64,000 nt of DNA from Ligilactobacillus pobuzihii E100301 = KCTC 13174 (GCF_000349725.1 NZ_KB714697.1:170844-234843), one strand, 5' to 3'. Shown: positions 8,689 to 17,287, counted from the first letter of the stretch. Program-made: numbers and translations. Notes: generated by a model not told the origin, from the letters alone.

Positions 8689-10141
8689 GGAAAAAATGTA
8701 TGATTATCTAAAAAAGACATTTGGTTTTACTGATTTTAAAGCTGGCCAAAAAGAAGTTATTCAAAATTTGCTGATTGGCCATTCAACTGTTGCGATCTTA
8801 CCAACTGGCACAGGAAAATCGTTATGTTATCAATTCTATGGAAAATATACGCAACAAACAGTGCTGATCATTTCCCCACTACTTTCATTGATGCAAGATC
8901 AAGTTGAACAGTTGCGGCTTAATGGCGAAAAACGTGTCGTTGCGATCAATTCAAATTTAAAATTTCAAGAAAAAAAGCACGTTTTGCAAAACCTTGCTCA
9001 CTTTTCCTTCATTTATTTAGCGCCGGAAATGCTGCGTAACGAAGATGTTTTACGTGCTATATCTAGCATACATATTGGTTTATTGGTGATCGATGAAGCT
9101 CATTGTATTTCGGCGTGGGGACCAGATTTTCGGCCTGATTATCTTAACCTAGGGCAAGTTAGAAGTCAGTTAAATGATCCGCTAACATTGGCTGTAACAG
9201 CAACAGCTACTGACCGAGTGTTAAAAGATATGTTATCTTCATTGAATTTATCGGAAAACACTAAAGTGATCAGACATTCGGTCGACAGGCCTAATATTTA
9301 TTTAGCTAGTCAAAAAACAGTAGATGAAAAAGATAAAGATAATTATTTGATAGATTTTGCACAACGTTTACCTGCTCCGGGGCTCGTTTATTTTTCTAGT
9401 AAAAAGCAATGTGATAAGGTCGGAGAGCTTTTGCAGCAAAAGACAGGTTTACGTGTTGCCTCATACCACGCGGGATTATCTTTCAGTGAACGCTATGCTG
9501 TTCAACAACAGTTTTTAAATGGACAACTTGATGTGATCTGTGCGACTTCTGCTTTTGGGATGGGTATCAATAAACAAGATATTCGATATGTGATCCATTA
9601 CCATATGCCACAAGATCTGGAAAGTTATGTACAAGAGATCGGGCGTGCTGGTCGTGATAGTAAACAGAGTATTGCTATTGTTTTGTTTAGTGAAAGTGAC
9701 CAGTTTTTACAACGACGATTAGCTTTACGTTCACTTCCAAGTTCCGATGAATTGGAAATATATCAACGTGATCCAGAAATATTGAAAAATGCAAGTCAAG
9801 AAAATGAGAGTGCAGAATTGGTGATACGTTATCGGCAAATGGGGGTTGCATTTGCAAAAATGAATCAGATATTTGCTCAACGACGTCTAGAAAAGCTACA
9901 CGCGATTCAACAAATGGTGGACTATGTTTCTTTTAGTGAATGTAAGCGTAACTTTATTTTAAAGTATTTTGACGAAGTGAACTTTGTTAAACATGGGAAA
10001 TGTTGTTGTCAAATAGGCGGACAAAATATCGATATTGAATCACTTTTTAAACAAATAAAAGCACTTAAGCCTGAGCAAAAGCAAGAAATGCCTGCATCAT
10101 ACCAGGAAATTTTACAGAAACTATTTAAGGTTTCTTGGTGA
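8678..10141 (+). CDS. recQ: RecQ-family ATP-dependent DNA helicase, short form
   Basis: A 3'-5' superfamily 2 DNA helicase for repair and recombination. It has motif I PTGTGKS (42-48), the DEAH box (VIDEAHCISAWG), motif III TATAT, motif V GMGINKQD and motif VI QEIGRAGRD. A zinc-site remnant with several cysteines follows (CKRNFILKYF ... KCCCQ), but there is no winged-helix or HRDC tail, so at 487 residues it resembles Bacillus RecS. Two starts are possible: TTG at 8678 (GAGGAG about ten bases before; overlaps the previous stop) or ATG at 8696 (GAGG five bases before). I list the first; the difference is six residues. Confidence 0.9.
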   Translation: MNIEEKMYDYLKKTFGFTDFKAGQKEVIQNLLIGHSTVAILPTGTGKSLCYQFYGKYTQQTVLIISPLLSLMQDQVEQLRLNGEKRVVAINSNLKFQEKKHVLQNLAHFSFIYLAPEMLRNEDVLRAISSIHIGLLVIDEAHCISAWGPDFRPDYLNLGQVRSQLNDPLTLAVTATATDRVLKDMLSSLNLSENTKVIRHSVDRPNIYLASQKTVDEKDKDNYLIDFAQRLPAPGLVYFSSKKQCDKVGELLQQKTGLRVASYHAGLSFSERYAVQQQFLNGQLDVICATSAFGMGINKQDIRYVIHYHMPQDLESYVQEIGRAGRDSKQSIAIVLFSESDQFLQRRLALRSLPSSDELEIYQRDPEILKNASQENESAELVIRYRQMGVAFAKMNQIFAQRRLEKLHAIQQMVDYVSFSECKRNFILKYFDEVNFVKHGKCCCQIGGQNIDIESLFKQIKALKPEQKQEMPASYQEILQKLFKVSW

Positions 10142-10239
10142 TCAGCAAAAAATCCAAGAGCTGATTGAAGTGTTTTATATCTTTAAGCTCGATAATTTAC
10201 TATTTTGACATTGATTTTCTTTTTTAAAAAAAATAACTA

Positions 10240-10248
10240 TGGTAAAAT
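10240..10248 (+). promoter_or_regulatory. Extended -10 promoter for the LysM gene
   Basis: TGG followed by TAAAAT forms an extended -10 element 31 bp before the LysM start. A perfect TTGACA at 10205 is 32 bp away, too far to serve as its -35. Confidence 0.45.
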
Positions 10249-10279
10249 ACTTATGAGTTAGTTTAAGGAGGTGTGATTC

Positions 10280-10918
10280 ATGAGTAAGAAAAGTGACCAA
10301 CATACTAAAAAACCTTGGGAAAGTACTTTTGAGGATGAAAAGGATAGTAACGGCAATTATTCGCGTTCAGCTACGCGCCGGAACAATAAAAGCAACACAG
10401 TTTTAACCAGTTCTTTGTTGGTTATTTTTTTGATTATCATTATTGGAACCATCGCACTTTATTTTATTTCACAAAAGACATCGTCTAATAAAACCTTAAA
10501 TAGTGATGATCAGGTAGAAGTAATTTCTTCCTCTAATAAAAAAGAAAAAGCTGCAAAAAAGAAATCTTCTGAAGATGAAGCGGCTAAGAAAAGTTCTAAA
10601 ACAGCTGCTGCCAAAGCAAGTAGCAAAGAAAACGAAGAACAAAATGAGTCTAAAAATAAAGCATCATCGTCTCAACAAAATACTTCACAGTCAGAACAGG
10701 CGCAGTCAAGTGGACAACAAGAGTCAGCAAGTTCACAAGAAAAAAGTAGTTCTGAACAGTCATCTGACGATCAAACATATGTAACTGTCGATGCTGGACA
10801 AGGTTTATATCGTGTTGCAGCGAATAACGGTCTTTCAGTTGACGAGCTTGTTCAACTTAATCCAGGATTAAGTGCAGGTTCCACGATCAACCCGGGACAA
10901 AGGATACGCATTAAGTAA
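10280..10918 (+). CDS. Membrane-anchored LysM-domain protein
   Basis: A 212-residue protein like Bacillus YpbE. It has a charged cytoplasmic N-terminus (1-40), one membrane segment (about 41-63, VLTSSLLVIFLIIIIGTIAL), then about 100 residues rich in Ser, Lys, Glu, Gln and Ala that look unstructured, and a C-terminal LysM repeat (about 167-211, ending INPGQRIRIK) that should bind peptidoglycan outside the cell. No enzymatic domain is visible. AAGGAGGTG precedes the ATG. It follows recQ and precedes cmk, the same order as ypbE in several Firmicutes. Confidence 0.85.
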   Translation: MSKKSDQHTKKPWESTFEDEKDSNGNYSRSATRRNNKSNTVLTSSLLVIFLIIIIGTIALYFISQKTSSNKTLNSDDQVEVISSSNKKEKAAKKKSSEDEAAKKSSKTAAAKASSKENEEQNESKNKASSSQQNTSQSEQAQSSGQQESASSQEKSSSEQSSDDQTYVTVDAGQGLYRVAANNGLSVDELVQLNPGLSAGSTINPGQRIRIK

Positions 10919-10973
10919 TAAGCAATAATACGGAGGGCGCTCAAGTTTTGATTGTCCTCTATTTATTTGCTTA
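10918..10973. repeat. Imperfect inverted repeat after the LysM gene
   Basis: The outer arms ATAAGCAA and TTGCTTAT pair perfectly, and GGAGG pairs with CCTCT-side CCTC further in, with an internal mismatch zone. No T-run follows on the plus strand, so it is not a standard terminator. The left arm contains the GGAGG that would serve the small reading frame at 10948. Confidence 0.4.
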
Positions 10974-11010
10974 TACTAAAGAGAAAAAAATAATTAAAGC
11001 AAATTTTTAA
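10948..11010 (+). CDS. Possible 20-residue leader peptide before cmk
   Basis: A TTG start follows CGGAGGGCG by about ten bases and opens a 20-codon frame (MIVLYLFAYT then KEKKIIKANF) ending with TAA 56 bp before cmk. It is hydrophobic, then basic. The ribosome-binding site lies in the left arm of the hairpin at 10918-10973. This may be chance; there is no evidence of translation beyond the site and spacing. Confidence 0.2.
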   Translation: MIVLYLFAYTKEKKIIKANF

Positions 11011-11066
11011 TTTTGGAGCATACTTGACCAACTATTAATTTTTAGCTAAAAACTTTGGAGGAAAAT

Positions 11067-11744
11067 ATGTCAACAAAAATGCAAATTGCAATCGACGGTC
11101 CTGCTTCGGCAGGCAAAAGTACTGTTGCTAAATTAGTTGCAAAAAGATTAAATTATATCTATTGTGATACTGGTGCTATGTATCGAGCTGTTACTTATGC
11201 TGCATTAAAACAGGGGATAGCGTTAGATAATGACAAGGTATTGGCAGAGATGCTGAATTCCTTTGAATTAAAATTCGTGCCTGCTGACCCAGAGCAATTG
11301 GTTATTGTTAATGGTGAAGATGTTACTAAAAAGATCCGCTTACCTGAAGTTACAAATCAGGTGTCATTGGTTTCAGCACAACCAAGTGTACGTAAGGAAA
11401 TGACTCACCGTCAGCAAGATATTGCCGCCGCTGGTGCAATTGTGATGGATGGTCGTGATATTGGTACCACAGTTTTGCCACAAGCTGAGGTAAAAATTTT
11501 CTTAGTGGCGAGTGTGCATGAACGTGCTGTCCGTCGTTATAAAGAAAATGTATCAAAAGGCATAGAAACTTCAATGGCAACGTTAGAAGATGAAATAAAA
11601 ACTAGGGATTATAAAGATTCACACCGTGAAATTTCACCTTTGACACAGGCTAGTGATGCCATTTTACTGGATACAACATCACTAAATATTACAGAGGTAG
11701 TCGAAAAAATACTTGAATTTATTGAAGAATACGAAAAAAATTAA
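11067..11744 (+). CDS. cmk: Cytidylate kinase
   Basis: Phosphorylates CMP and dCMP to the diphosphates. The 225-residue protein begins [19 protein letters not shown], with the P-loop GPASAGKS at about 10-17; further family segments are [15 protein letters not shown] and [13 protein letters not shown]. The frame is open from a TTG at 11055, but TTTGGAGG lies five bases before the ATG at 11067, which fixes the start. It is followed by rpsA after a short leader, the conserved cmk-rpsA-der order of Firmicutes. Confidence 0.95.
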   Translation: MSTKMQIAIDGPASAGKSTVAKLVAKRLNYIYCDTGAMYRAVTYAALKQGIALDNDKVLAEMLNSFELKFVPADPEQLVIVNGEDVTKKIRLPEVTNQVSLVSAQPSVRKEMTHRQQDIAAAGAIVMDGRDIGTTVLPQAEVKIFLVASVHERAVRRYKENVSKGIETSMATLEDEIKTRDYKDSHREISPLTQASDAILLDTTSLNITEVVEKILEFIEEYEKN

Positions 11745-11746
11745 AA

Positions 11747-11777
11747 TTAACTGGAATTTTTAGGTAAAATCAGTTAA
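11747..11777. repeat. Nested inverted repeat in the rpsA leader
   Basis: The outer arms TTAACTG and CAGTTAA and the inner arms ATTTT and AAAAT form a two-tier hairpin between the cmk stop and the rpsA ribosome-binding site. It has no GC-rich stem or T-run, so a control role is more likely than termination. It may be chance in AT-rich DNA. Confidence 0.35.
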
Positions 11778-11816
11778 GATATACCTTAGAGTTAGTCGTT
11801 AAGGAGGACTTAGTCC

Positions 11817-13010
11817 ATGAGTGAATCAGAAAACAAGGATTTATTAGAAGCGTTAAACAGTGTTAAACCTGTAAAAATCGGTGATGTCGTTAAAGGTGAA
11901 GTCTTGGCATTAGACGATTCAAAACAAGTTATTGTCGGTATTGAAGGCACAGGTGTCGAGGGTGTCGTTCCTGCTCGTGAATTGAGCATGAAAGCCGAAG
12001 AAATCGATGATCAAGTTAAAGTTGGTGATAACCTTGACTTAGTAGTCATTTCAAAAATCGGTTCTGACAAAGAAGGCGGCAGTTTCTTATTGTCTCAACG
12101 CAGACTTGAAGCGCGCAAAGTTTGGGATGAAATTGAACAAAAATTTGAAGCTGGTGAGAATATCACAGCTCCTGTCACTCAAGTTGTTAAAGGTGGCTTG
12201 GTAGTTGACGCAGGTGTCCGTGGCTTTATTCCCGCATCCATGGTTTCTGATCACTTTGTGGAAGATTTAAGTCAATTCAAGGGACAAGAACTTGAACTTA
12301 AAATTATTGAGATCGAACCTAGTGAAAATCGTTTGATTCTTTCCCATAAAGAAATTGCACGTGCGCAACGTGAAGAAAAACGTCAAGAAATTATGAGTAA
12401 ACTAGCAGCAGGTGATGTTGTTGAAGGTAAAGTTGCTCGTTTAACAAACTTTGGTGCTTTTGTTGACTTGGGTGGCGTTGATGGTTTGGTACATGTTTCA
12501 GAAATTTCTTATGAACGTGTTGGTAAACCATCTGATGTTCTTAAAGTTGGCGAAGATGTTAAAGTTAAGGTCCTTTCTGTTGATCCTGATAGAGATCGTA
12601 TCTCATTGTCGATCAAACAAACATTACCACAACCTTGGGATGATATTAACGAAAAGGTTGCCGAAGGTGATGTTATTGAAGGAACCGTTAAGCGTTTGAC
12701 GAGTTTTGGTGCCTTTGTTGAAGTCTTCCCTGGTGTTGAAGGTTTGGTTCATATTTCACAAATTTCACATAAGCATATTGCGACACCAAACGAAGTGTTG
12801 ACTTCTGGTGAAACTGTTAAAGCTAAGGTTTTAAGTGTTGATGGTGAACGTCATCGTTTAGCATTGTCGATCAAGGCTTTGCAAGACAAACCGGCTGCAG
12901 AACCTAAGCCTGAGAAAAAACAATCGCACAAAAATGATTCCAACGATTTCCCTGATGAAGAAACAGGTTTCACATTAGGCGATATTATTGGTGACGATTT
13001 AAACAAATAA
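11817..13010 (+). CDS. rpsA: 30S ribosomal protein S1 homologue, four S1 repeats
   Basis: RNA-binding protein that helps mRNA dock on the small subunit. The 397 residues hold four S1 domains at about 20-90, 110-175, 199-266 and 284-352; the last two have the clearest signatures (TNFGAFVDLGGVDGLVHVSE and TSFGAFVEVFPGVEGLVHIS). Proteobacterial S1 has six repeats; four is usual for low-GC Gram-positives. The acidic C-terminal tail holds PDEETGFTLGDIIGD. AAGGAGGAC precedes the ATG. A terminator follows at 13036. Confidence 0.95.
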   Translation: MSESENKDLLEALNSVKPVKIGDVVKGEVLALDDSKQVIVGIEGTGVEGVVPARELSMKAEEIDDQVKVGDNLDLVVISKIGSDKEGGSFLLSQRRLEARKVWDEIEQKFEAGENITAPVTQVVKGGLVVDAGVRGFIPASMVSDHFVEDLSQFKGQELELKIIEIEPSENRLILSHKEIARAQREEKRQEIMSKLAAGDVVEGKVARLTNFGAFVDLGGVDGLVHVSEISYERVGKPSDVLKVGEDVKVKVLSVDPDRDRISLSIKQTLPQPWDDINEKVAEGDVIEGTVKRLTSFGAFVEVFPGVEGLVHISQISHKHIATPNEVLTSGETVKAKVLSVDGERHRLALSIKALQDKPAAEPKPEKKQSHKNDSNDFPDEETGFTLGDIIGDDLNK

Positions 13011-13035
13011 ATTAAACCTAATTTGATATTTAATG

Positions 13036-13070
13036 CCAGTCCATGTATTCTGTTCTTGGACTGGTTTTTT
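13036..13070 (+). terminator. Terminator after rpsA
   Basis: CCAGTCCA pairs with TGGACTGG across a 13-base loop, followed by six T residues. Confidence 0.9.
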
Positions 13071-13128
13071 GATTGTTGGTTTTGTTGAGATAGAAGAAAT
13101 ATTATGAATTTGAAAGAGGGGATATAAT

Positions 13129-14439
13129 ATGTCTAATCCAGTAGTTGCTTTTGTTGGCCGACCGAATGTTGGCAAGTCCACTATTTTTAACAGAGTAGCT
13201 GGAGAGCGGATCTCTATCGTCGAAGACACGCCTGGAGTTACGCGAGATCGAATATATGCTCATAGTGAATGGCTTGGTCAAAATTTCGATATCATAGATA
13301 CTGGTGGAATTGAAATCAGCAGCGAGCCATTGATCACACAAATTACTGAACAAGCTAAAATTGCGATCGATGAAGCCGATGTGATCGTTGCGATCGTAAG
13401 TGTGCAAGAGGGGATCACAGATGCTGATGAACAAGTTGCACAAATTTTGTACCGCTCAGATAAACCGGTTATTTTAGCTGTTAATAAAGTTGATAATCCG
13501 GAGGCACGAGCAGAGATATACGACTTCTATTCTTTAGGTCTAGGCGATCCAGTGCCTGTTTCTGGTACTCATGGTATCGGAACTGGTGACTTGCTAGACA
13601 AGATTTGTCAGGCATTTCCTGATGATACTAAAAATGATGAGGATGATTCGATCAAGTTTAGTTTTATTGGTCGACCAAATGTAGGTAAGTCAAGCTTAGT
13701 AAATGCGATCTTAGGTGAAAATCGAGTGATCGTTTCAGGGATCGAAGGAACGACACGTGATGCAATCGATACTAAATTTTCTACAAAGAACGAGACTGAA
13801 TTCACTATGATAGATACGGCTGGTATCCGTAAACGTGGTAAAATTTATGAAAATACTGAAAAATATTCAGTTTTACGCGCAATGCGAGCAATTGATCGAA
13901 GTGATGTGGTTTGTGTTGTCTTAAATGCTGAAGAAGGTATTAGAGAGCAGGATAAGCATGTAGCTGGTTATGCGCACGAAGCTGGACGTGGTGTTATTAT
14001 CGTAGTCAATAAATGGGATGCACTAAAAAAGGGAAATCATTCAATGCAACAATTTGAAGCTTTTGTTCGTGACGAGTTTCAATATTTGAGTTATGCACCG
14101 ATTGTTTTTGTTTCTGCTAAGACACATCAACGACTAAGTACAATTCCTCAATTAGTACAAAGAGTTTATAATAATCATAAGCAAAGAGTTTCGTCATCTG
14201 TGCTAAATGATGTGTTGATGGATGCTATTGCACATAATCCAACACCAACTGAAAATGGTAAACGGCTACGTATTTATTACGGAACACAGGTTGCTGTTCA
14301 ACCGCCAACTTTTGTATTTTTTGTTAATGATCCAGATCTAATGCATTTTTCTTATGAAAGATTCTTGGAAAACCAAATTCGTGATGCATTTGACTTTACA
14401 GGAACACCATTAAGAATCATTGAAAGACGTAGAAAATAG
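13129..14439 (+). CDS. der: Ribosome-assembly GTPase Der (EngA)
   Basis: Double-GTPase needed for 50S maturation. The 436-residue protein has two complete G domains: the first with GRPNVGKST (10-18), DTPGVTRD and NKVD; the second with GRPNVGKSS near 180, [10 protein letters not shown] and NKWD; then a KH-like C-terminal domain with [11 protein letters not shown] at the end. AGAGGGGATATAAT precedes the ATG. It sits in the usual rpsA-der-hup order. Confidence 0.96.
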   Translation: MSNPVVAFVGRPNVGKSTIFNRVAGERISIVEDTPGVTRDRIYAHSEWLGQNFDIIDTGGIEISSEPLITQITEQAKIAIDEADVIVAIVSVQEGITDADEQVAQILYRSDKPVILAVNKVDNPEARAEIYDFYSLGLGDPVPVSGTHGIGTGDLLDKICQAFPDDTKNDEDDSIKFSFIGRPNVGKSSLVNAILGENRVIVSGIEGTTRDAIDTKFSTKNETEFTMIDTAGIRKRGKIYENTEKYSVLRAMRAIDRSDVVCVVLNAEEGIREQDKHVAGYAHEAGRGVIIVVNKWDALKKGNHSMQQFEAFVRDEFQYLSYAPIVFVSAKTHQRLSTIPQLVQRVYNNHKQRVSSSVLNDVLMDAIAHNPTPTENGKRLRIYYGTQVAVQPPTFVFFVNDPDLMHFSYERFLENQIRDAFDFTGTPLRIIERRRK

Positions 14440-14486
14440 GCAAAGTAAGGCTTTTCATTAGAATATTTTAATATATATGCCTTTTT
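14438..14486 (+). terminator. Probable terminator after der
   Basis: AGGCA overlapping the stop codon pairs with TGCCT at 14478, followed by a T-run. The large loop has its own AT-rich pairing (AATATTTTAATAT). The GC stem is short, so confidence is moderate. Confidence 0.5.
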
Positions 14487-14519
14487 GACAAAAAAATTGC
14501 AAAATAAAGCCAAAAACCT

Positions 14520-14528
14520 TGTTATATT
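14520..14528 (+). promoter_or_regulatory. Extended -10 promoter for hup
   Basis: TGT followed by TATATT is a good extended -10 element. TTGCAA at 14497 is 20 bp upstream, a loose -35. The predicted leader before hup is about 130 bases. Confidence 0.5.
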
Positions 14529-14613
14529 AGGCTTCATGTGCTATCTTATTACTTGAGCAATGATTTGTTAGTCATTGTTTCATGTTTTTGGTGAACAACC
14601 AATTACTTAGAAT

Positions 14614-14637
14614 AGATATAAAGATTATTTTATATCT
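14614..14637. repeat. Perfect 9-bp inverted repeat in hup leader
   Basis: AGATATAAA and TTTATATCT flank the six-base loop GATTAT, ending 13 bp before the AGGAGGTG of hup. It could form a leader hairpin or be a protein site. Confidence 0.5.
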
Positions 14638-14663
14638 GAGATCTAGTTCAGGAGGTGAAACAC

Positions 14664-14939
14664 ATGGCAAACAAAGCACAATTGATCGAAACTGTTGCAG
14701 AAAAAACAGGTTTGACAAAGAAGGACGCAACTGTTGCAGTTGATGCTGTTTTCGGTTCAATCCAAGATTTCTTAAAGGATGGCGAAAAGGTTCAACTTAT
14801 CGGTTTTGGTAACTTTGAGGTACGCGAACGCGCTGCTCGTAAAGGCCGCAACCCACAAACAGGTGCAGAAATTCAAATTCCTGCAAGCAAAGTCCCTGCA
14901 TTTAAGCCAGGCAAAGCTCTGAAGGATGTTGTTAAATAA
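14664..14939 (+). CDS. hup: DNA-binding protein HU
   Basis: Small nucleoid protein that bends DNA as a dimer. Its 91 residues start [17 protein letters not shown] and include the DNA-gripping segment [21 protein letters not shown] and the end [28 protein letters not shown] leads to the ATG at 14664; a GTG at 14655 is in frame but lies within the ribosome-binding region. It has its own promoter, leader and terminator, as expected for a highly expressed single gene. Confidence 0.97.
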   Translation: MANKAQLIETVAEKTGLTKKDATVAVDAVFGSIQDFLKDGEKVQLIGFGNFEVRERAARKGRNPQTGAEIQIPASKVPAFKPGKALKDVVK

Positions 14940-14956
14940 AACAACTGCATTGAAAC

Positions 14957-14994
14957 GGATCAGGTAAGAAACTTCTTATCCTGGTCCTTTTTTA
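14957..14994 (+). terminator. Terminator after hup
   Basis: GGATCAGGTAAGAA pairs with TTCTTATCCTGGTCC, with one bulged T and one G-T pair, followed by a T-run. Confidence 0.88.
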
Positions 14995-15032
14995 ATTAGG
15001 CAAACATTTAAAATGAGCTGTAGTCCCCATAG

Positions 15033-15061
15033 TTGATAAAATACTGCTAGAATGATATATA
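15033..15061 (+). promoter_or_regulatory. Promoter for the TPR gene
   Basis: TTGATA at 15033-15038 and TATATA at 15056-15061 are separated by 17 bp. The ribosome-binding site AAAGGAG follows about 25 bases later. Confidence 0.5.
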
Positions 15062-15096
15062 TTATTAGATCAATTAAGAAGTAAAGGAGCACTGTT

Positions 15097-16356
15097 ATGA
15101 GTTATTCAGAAGATACGTTGTCTAATCTAGAATTAGGACAGATCAATGAGGCAAAAAAACAATTTGCTTGGGCATTGCGTAAAGATGACGACGATGTTTT
15201 ATTTAGTTTAGCAGAAGAACTATATTCATTAGGATTTTCTTCGATGTCCAAAAGGACATATAAGTTACTCTTGGACCGTTATCCCAAAGAAGATGAATTA
15301 CGTACTGCTTTAGCAGATATCGCAATCAGTGAAGGTGAAGACGATCAAGCACTGGAGTATTTAACTGAGATTGCTCCTTCTTCTCCAGCATACATTGAAG
15401 CTTTGCTAGTAGAAGCTGATTTGTATCAGACTCAGGGCTTGTTTGAAGTCAGCGAGCAAAAATTGTTAACTGCTTTACAATTAGCTCCGGATGAAGAAGT
15501 AATTCAGTTTGCATTAGCCGAGTTATACTTTAGTATTAAAGAATACCGTAAGGCATTGAATTATTATCTAGGTTTGATCAAACAGGGGATACAGTCTTAT
15601 TCTCGCGTTAATATTGTAGGTAGGTTAGGTGTTTGTTATGCAGAAATTGGAAAATTTGAACAAGCTTTAGGTTATTTGGAGCAGATCCACGAAGAAGATC
15701 TAGAATCAGATACTCGTTTCCAGCTAGCCGTAACACAATATGAGTTACATCATGAAGATGATGCTTTACGTAATTTCAATAAGTTAAAAGAAACTGACCC
15801 TGATTATGCGACAATTTATCCCTATATTGCTAAGATCTATGAAAACAAAGGCCAGTTTGCAGATGCATTACTGACACTACAAGACGGTTTAACTATCGAT
15901 CAATATAATATTTCCCTTTATCAAAATGCTAGCCGAATGGCACATAAATTAGGACAAGATGAAACTGCTGAAAAATATTTACGTACCGCTCTAAAACAGG
16001 ATCCTGATAACCTAACTTTAGTGATCGATTTAAGTAATTTGCTTGTTTTTTTAAAACGTCACTCAGACAATTTAGACTTGATTCAATTTTATCAAAAGCA
16101 AGATCAATCTGATGCACGATTGTTATGGAACCAAGGTCGTTCTTTTGCCGCCATAGATAATTATTCTGATGCGCTTGATGACTATGAAGCAGCATTTCAA
16201 GAATTAAGCAATTCACCAGATTTTTTATCTGACGCTGCTGTTTTTTTCCGCAATGCTGGTAAAAGAAAAGAAGCAAGAGATTGTGCACAGAAATTTTTAG
16301 CAATTTATCCTAATGACCCCGATATGAATTTGTTTTGGGATGAAATTCAAGATTAA
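15097..16356 (+). CDS. Tetratricopeptide-repeat protein (YpiA-like)
   Basis: A 419-residue soluble protein made of about ten to twelve TPR-like helical repeats. Typical units are EVIQFALAELYFSIKEYRKALNYY in two parts, GVCYAEIGKFEQALGYL, and KYLRTALKQDPDNLTLV. Such proteins act as interaction scaffolds; no catalytic domain is visible. It resembles YpiA of Bacillus, which is encoded in a similar chromosomal position, but its exact role is unknown. AAAGGAGC precedes the ATG. It converges with the minus-strand gene at 16413. Confidence 0.82.
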   Translation: MSYSEDTLSNLELGQINEAKKQFAWALRKDDDDVLFSLAEELYSLGFSSMSKRTYKLLLDRYPKEDELRTALADIAISEGEDDQALEYLTEIAPSSPAYIEALLVEADLYQTQGLFEVSEQKLLTALQLAPDEEVIQFALAELYFSIKEYRKALNYYLGLIKQGIQSYSRVNIVGRLGVCYAEIGKFEQALGYLEQIHEEDLESDTRFQLAVTQYELHHEDDALRNFNKLKETDPDYATIYPYIAKIYENKGQFADALLTLQDGLTIDQYNISLYQNASRMAHKLGQDETAEKYLRTALKQDPDNLTLVIDLSNLLVFLKRHSDNLDLIQFYQKQDQSDARLLWNQGRSFAAIDNYSDALDDYEAAFQELSNSPDFLSDAAVFFRNAGKRKEARDCAQKFLAIYPNDPDMNLFWDEIQD

Positions 16357-16364
16357 ACAAAAAC

Positions 16365-16409
16365 CAAAGGACGCTTTTATTCATAGAATAGCTGTACCTT
16401 TGTTTTTTT
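16365..16409 (+). terminator. Terminator between convergent genes
   Basis: CAAAGG pairs with CCTTTG; inside it TATTC and GAATA pair around ATA. Seven T residues follow. It serves the TPR gene. Confidence 0.7.
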
Positions 16410-16412
16410 ATG

Positions 16413-17240
16413 TTATAAATTTTTTACAGAGAGGTTGCGGTAATAATTTAGTGAGGCCTGATCAAGTCGTAGAATTGCACATAGTTGTCCGTCAGTTTTT
16501 TCTTGATATTCATTCAGATAAGCTTCGATTGCTGCTTGACGTAAGCGACGAGGAGAAAGGGGTAATTGACAATACGTTTGATCTTTTTTTAATATTTTAT
16601 GCAGACCAGCGACAGATAAGCGTGGCTCAGAAAGGTCAAGACGAGCTTTTAAAAATAAATCTGAGCATTGCTGCATTTGTTGCTTCGGTCGTTCTTCTTG
16701 AAGAAATGTAGTTATGAACCGTTGTTCATTTTTTGACCAATCCAAACGTTCCAAAAGCTGATGGAATCCTGGCGTTACAATTTCTGTGATCGTATAAAAA
16801 TGTGCTAATAAAAGTAAAACCATTTTGGTATAATTTGATAAATTTGAACTAATTAAATAGGAAGGCAAGTCTTTTTGCCAGCCATAAATGTCAACTAATT
16901 CTTTTTGTGGTCTTTCAAGACCTTGTAATGAAATAGTAGGTAAAGCGGATGATAATTTAAATTTGAATAAAAATTTAAAATAAGTATTCAAGTGCGTTAA
17001 TACCTTATTGTAAGTCGTATTTTTTATATTTCTTTTTGTCTGGAGCATAATTAAATATTCAACAATATCTGATTCTTCTAAATTTGACAAATCAGCACTC
17101 TGGCGATAATTATCATTGAAATTACGTAAATAAATAAACAGATCATTAACATCATGACAAGTATCACTTTCGGTGACTTTGATAACTAATTTGTCATTTT
17201 GCAAGAAACGTCTAAATCGTTTTTCATAAGGAAAACTCAT
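16413..17240 (-). CDS. Degenerate Xer-like tyrosine recombinase
   Basis: A 275-residue protein with the fold order of XerC/XerD: an N-terminal core-binding domain (about 20-110; TYNKVLTHLNTYFKFLF) and a C-terminal part that lines up with the catalytic domain. By eye, GLRVSEVI of XerD matches FYTITEIV (catalytic Arg to Thr152), TPHTLRH matches SPRRLRQ (His to Arg231, Arg kept as R234), LLGH matches ILRL (His lost), and the nucleophile region IYTH matches YYRN (Tyr267 kept). It is therefore unlikely to cleave DNA and may be a structural or DNA-binding relative. AAAGGA precedes the ATG. Genuine XerD and XerC are also in this window. Confidence 0.65.
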   Translation of the reverse strand: MSFPYEKRFRRFLQNDKLVIKVTESDTCHDVNDLFIYLRNFNDNYRQSADLSNLEESDIVEYLIMLQTKRNIKNTTYNKVLTHLNTYFKFLFKFKLSSALPTISLQGLERPQKELVDIYGWQKDLPSYLISSNLSNYTKMVLLLLAHFYTITEIVTPGFHQLLERLDWSKNEQRFITTFLQEERPKQQMQQCSDLFLKARLDLSEPRLSVAGLHKILKKDQTYCQLPLSPRRLRQAAIEAYLNEYQEKTDGQLCAILRLDQASLNYYRNLSVKNL

Positions 17241-17261
17241 TCTTTCACATTCCTTTCATCA

Positions 17262-17287
17262 AGTTAAAGTAACAAGTTACTTTAACT
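17262..17287. repeat. 26-bp perfect inverted repeat in a divergent intergenic region
   Basis: The arms AGTTAAAGTAAC and GTTACTTTAACT pair over all 12 bases, with a two-base AA centre. It lies 22 bp upstream of the recombinase-like gene start (minus) and 110 bp upstream of dapB (plus). It has no T-run and is too symmetric for chance; it reads as an operator or a recombinase-type binding site. Confidence 0.8.

Noticed and set aside
10205-10210. Perfect TTGACA before the LysM gene
   Set aside because: The nearest good -10 (TAAAAT) is 32 bp away, so the two cannot form one promoter; I kept only the extended -10.
11024-11052. TTGACC-17-TAAAAA as a cmk promoter
   Set aside because: The transcript would start inside the cmk ribosome-binding site, leaving no leader.
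16340-16711. Plus-strand 123-codon frame
   Set aside because: It is antisense to the recombinase-like gene and overlaps the terminator; no ribosome-binding site or family resemblance.
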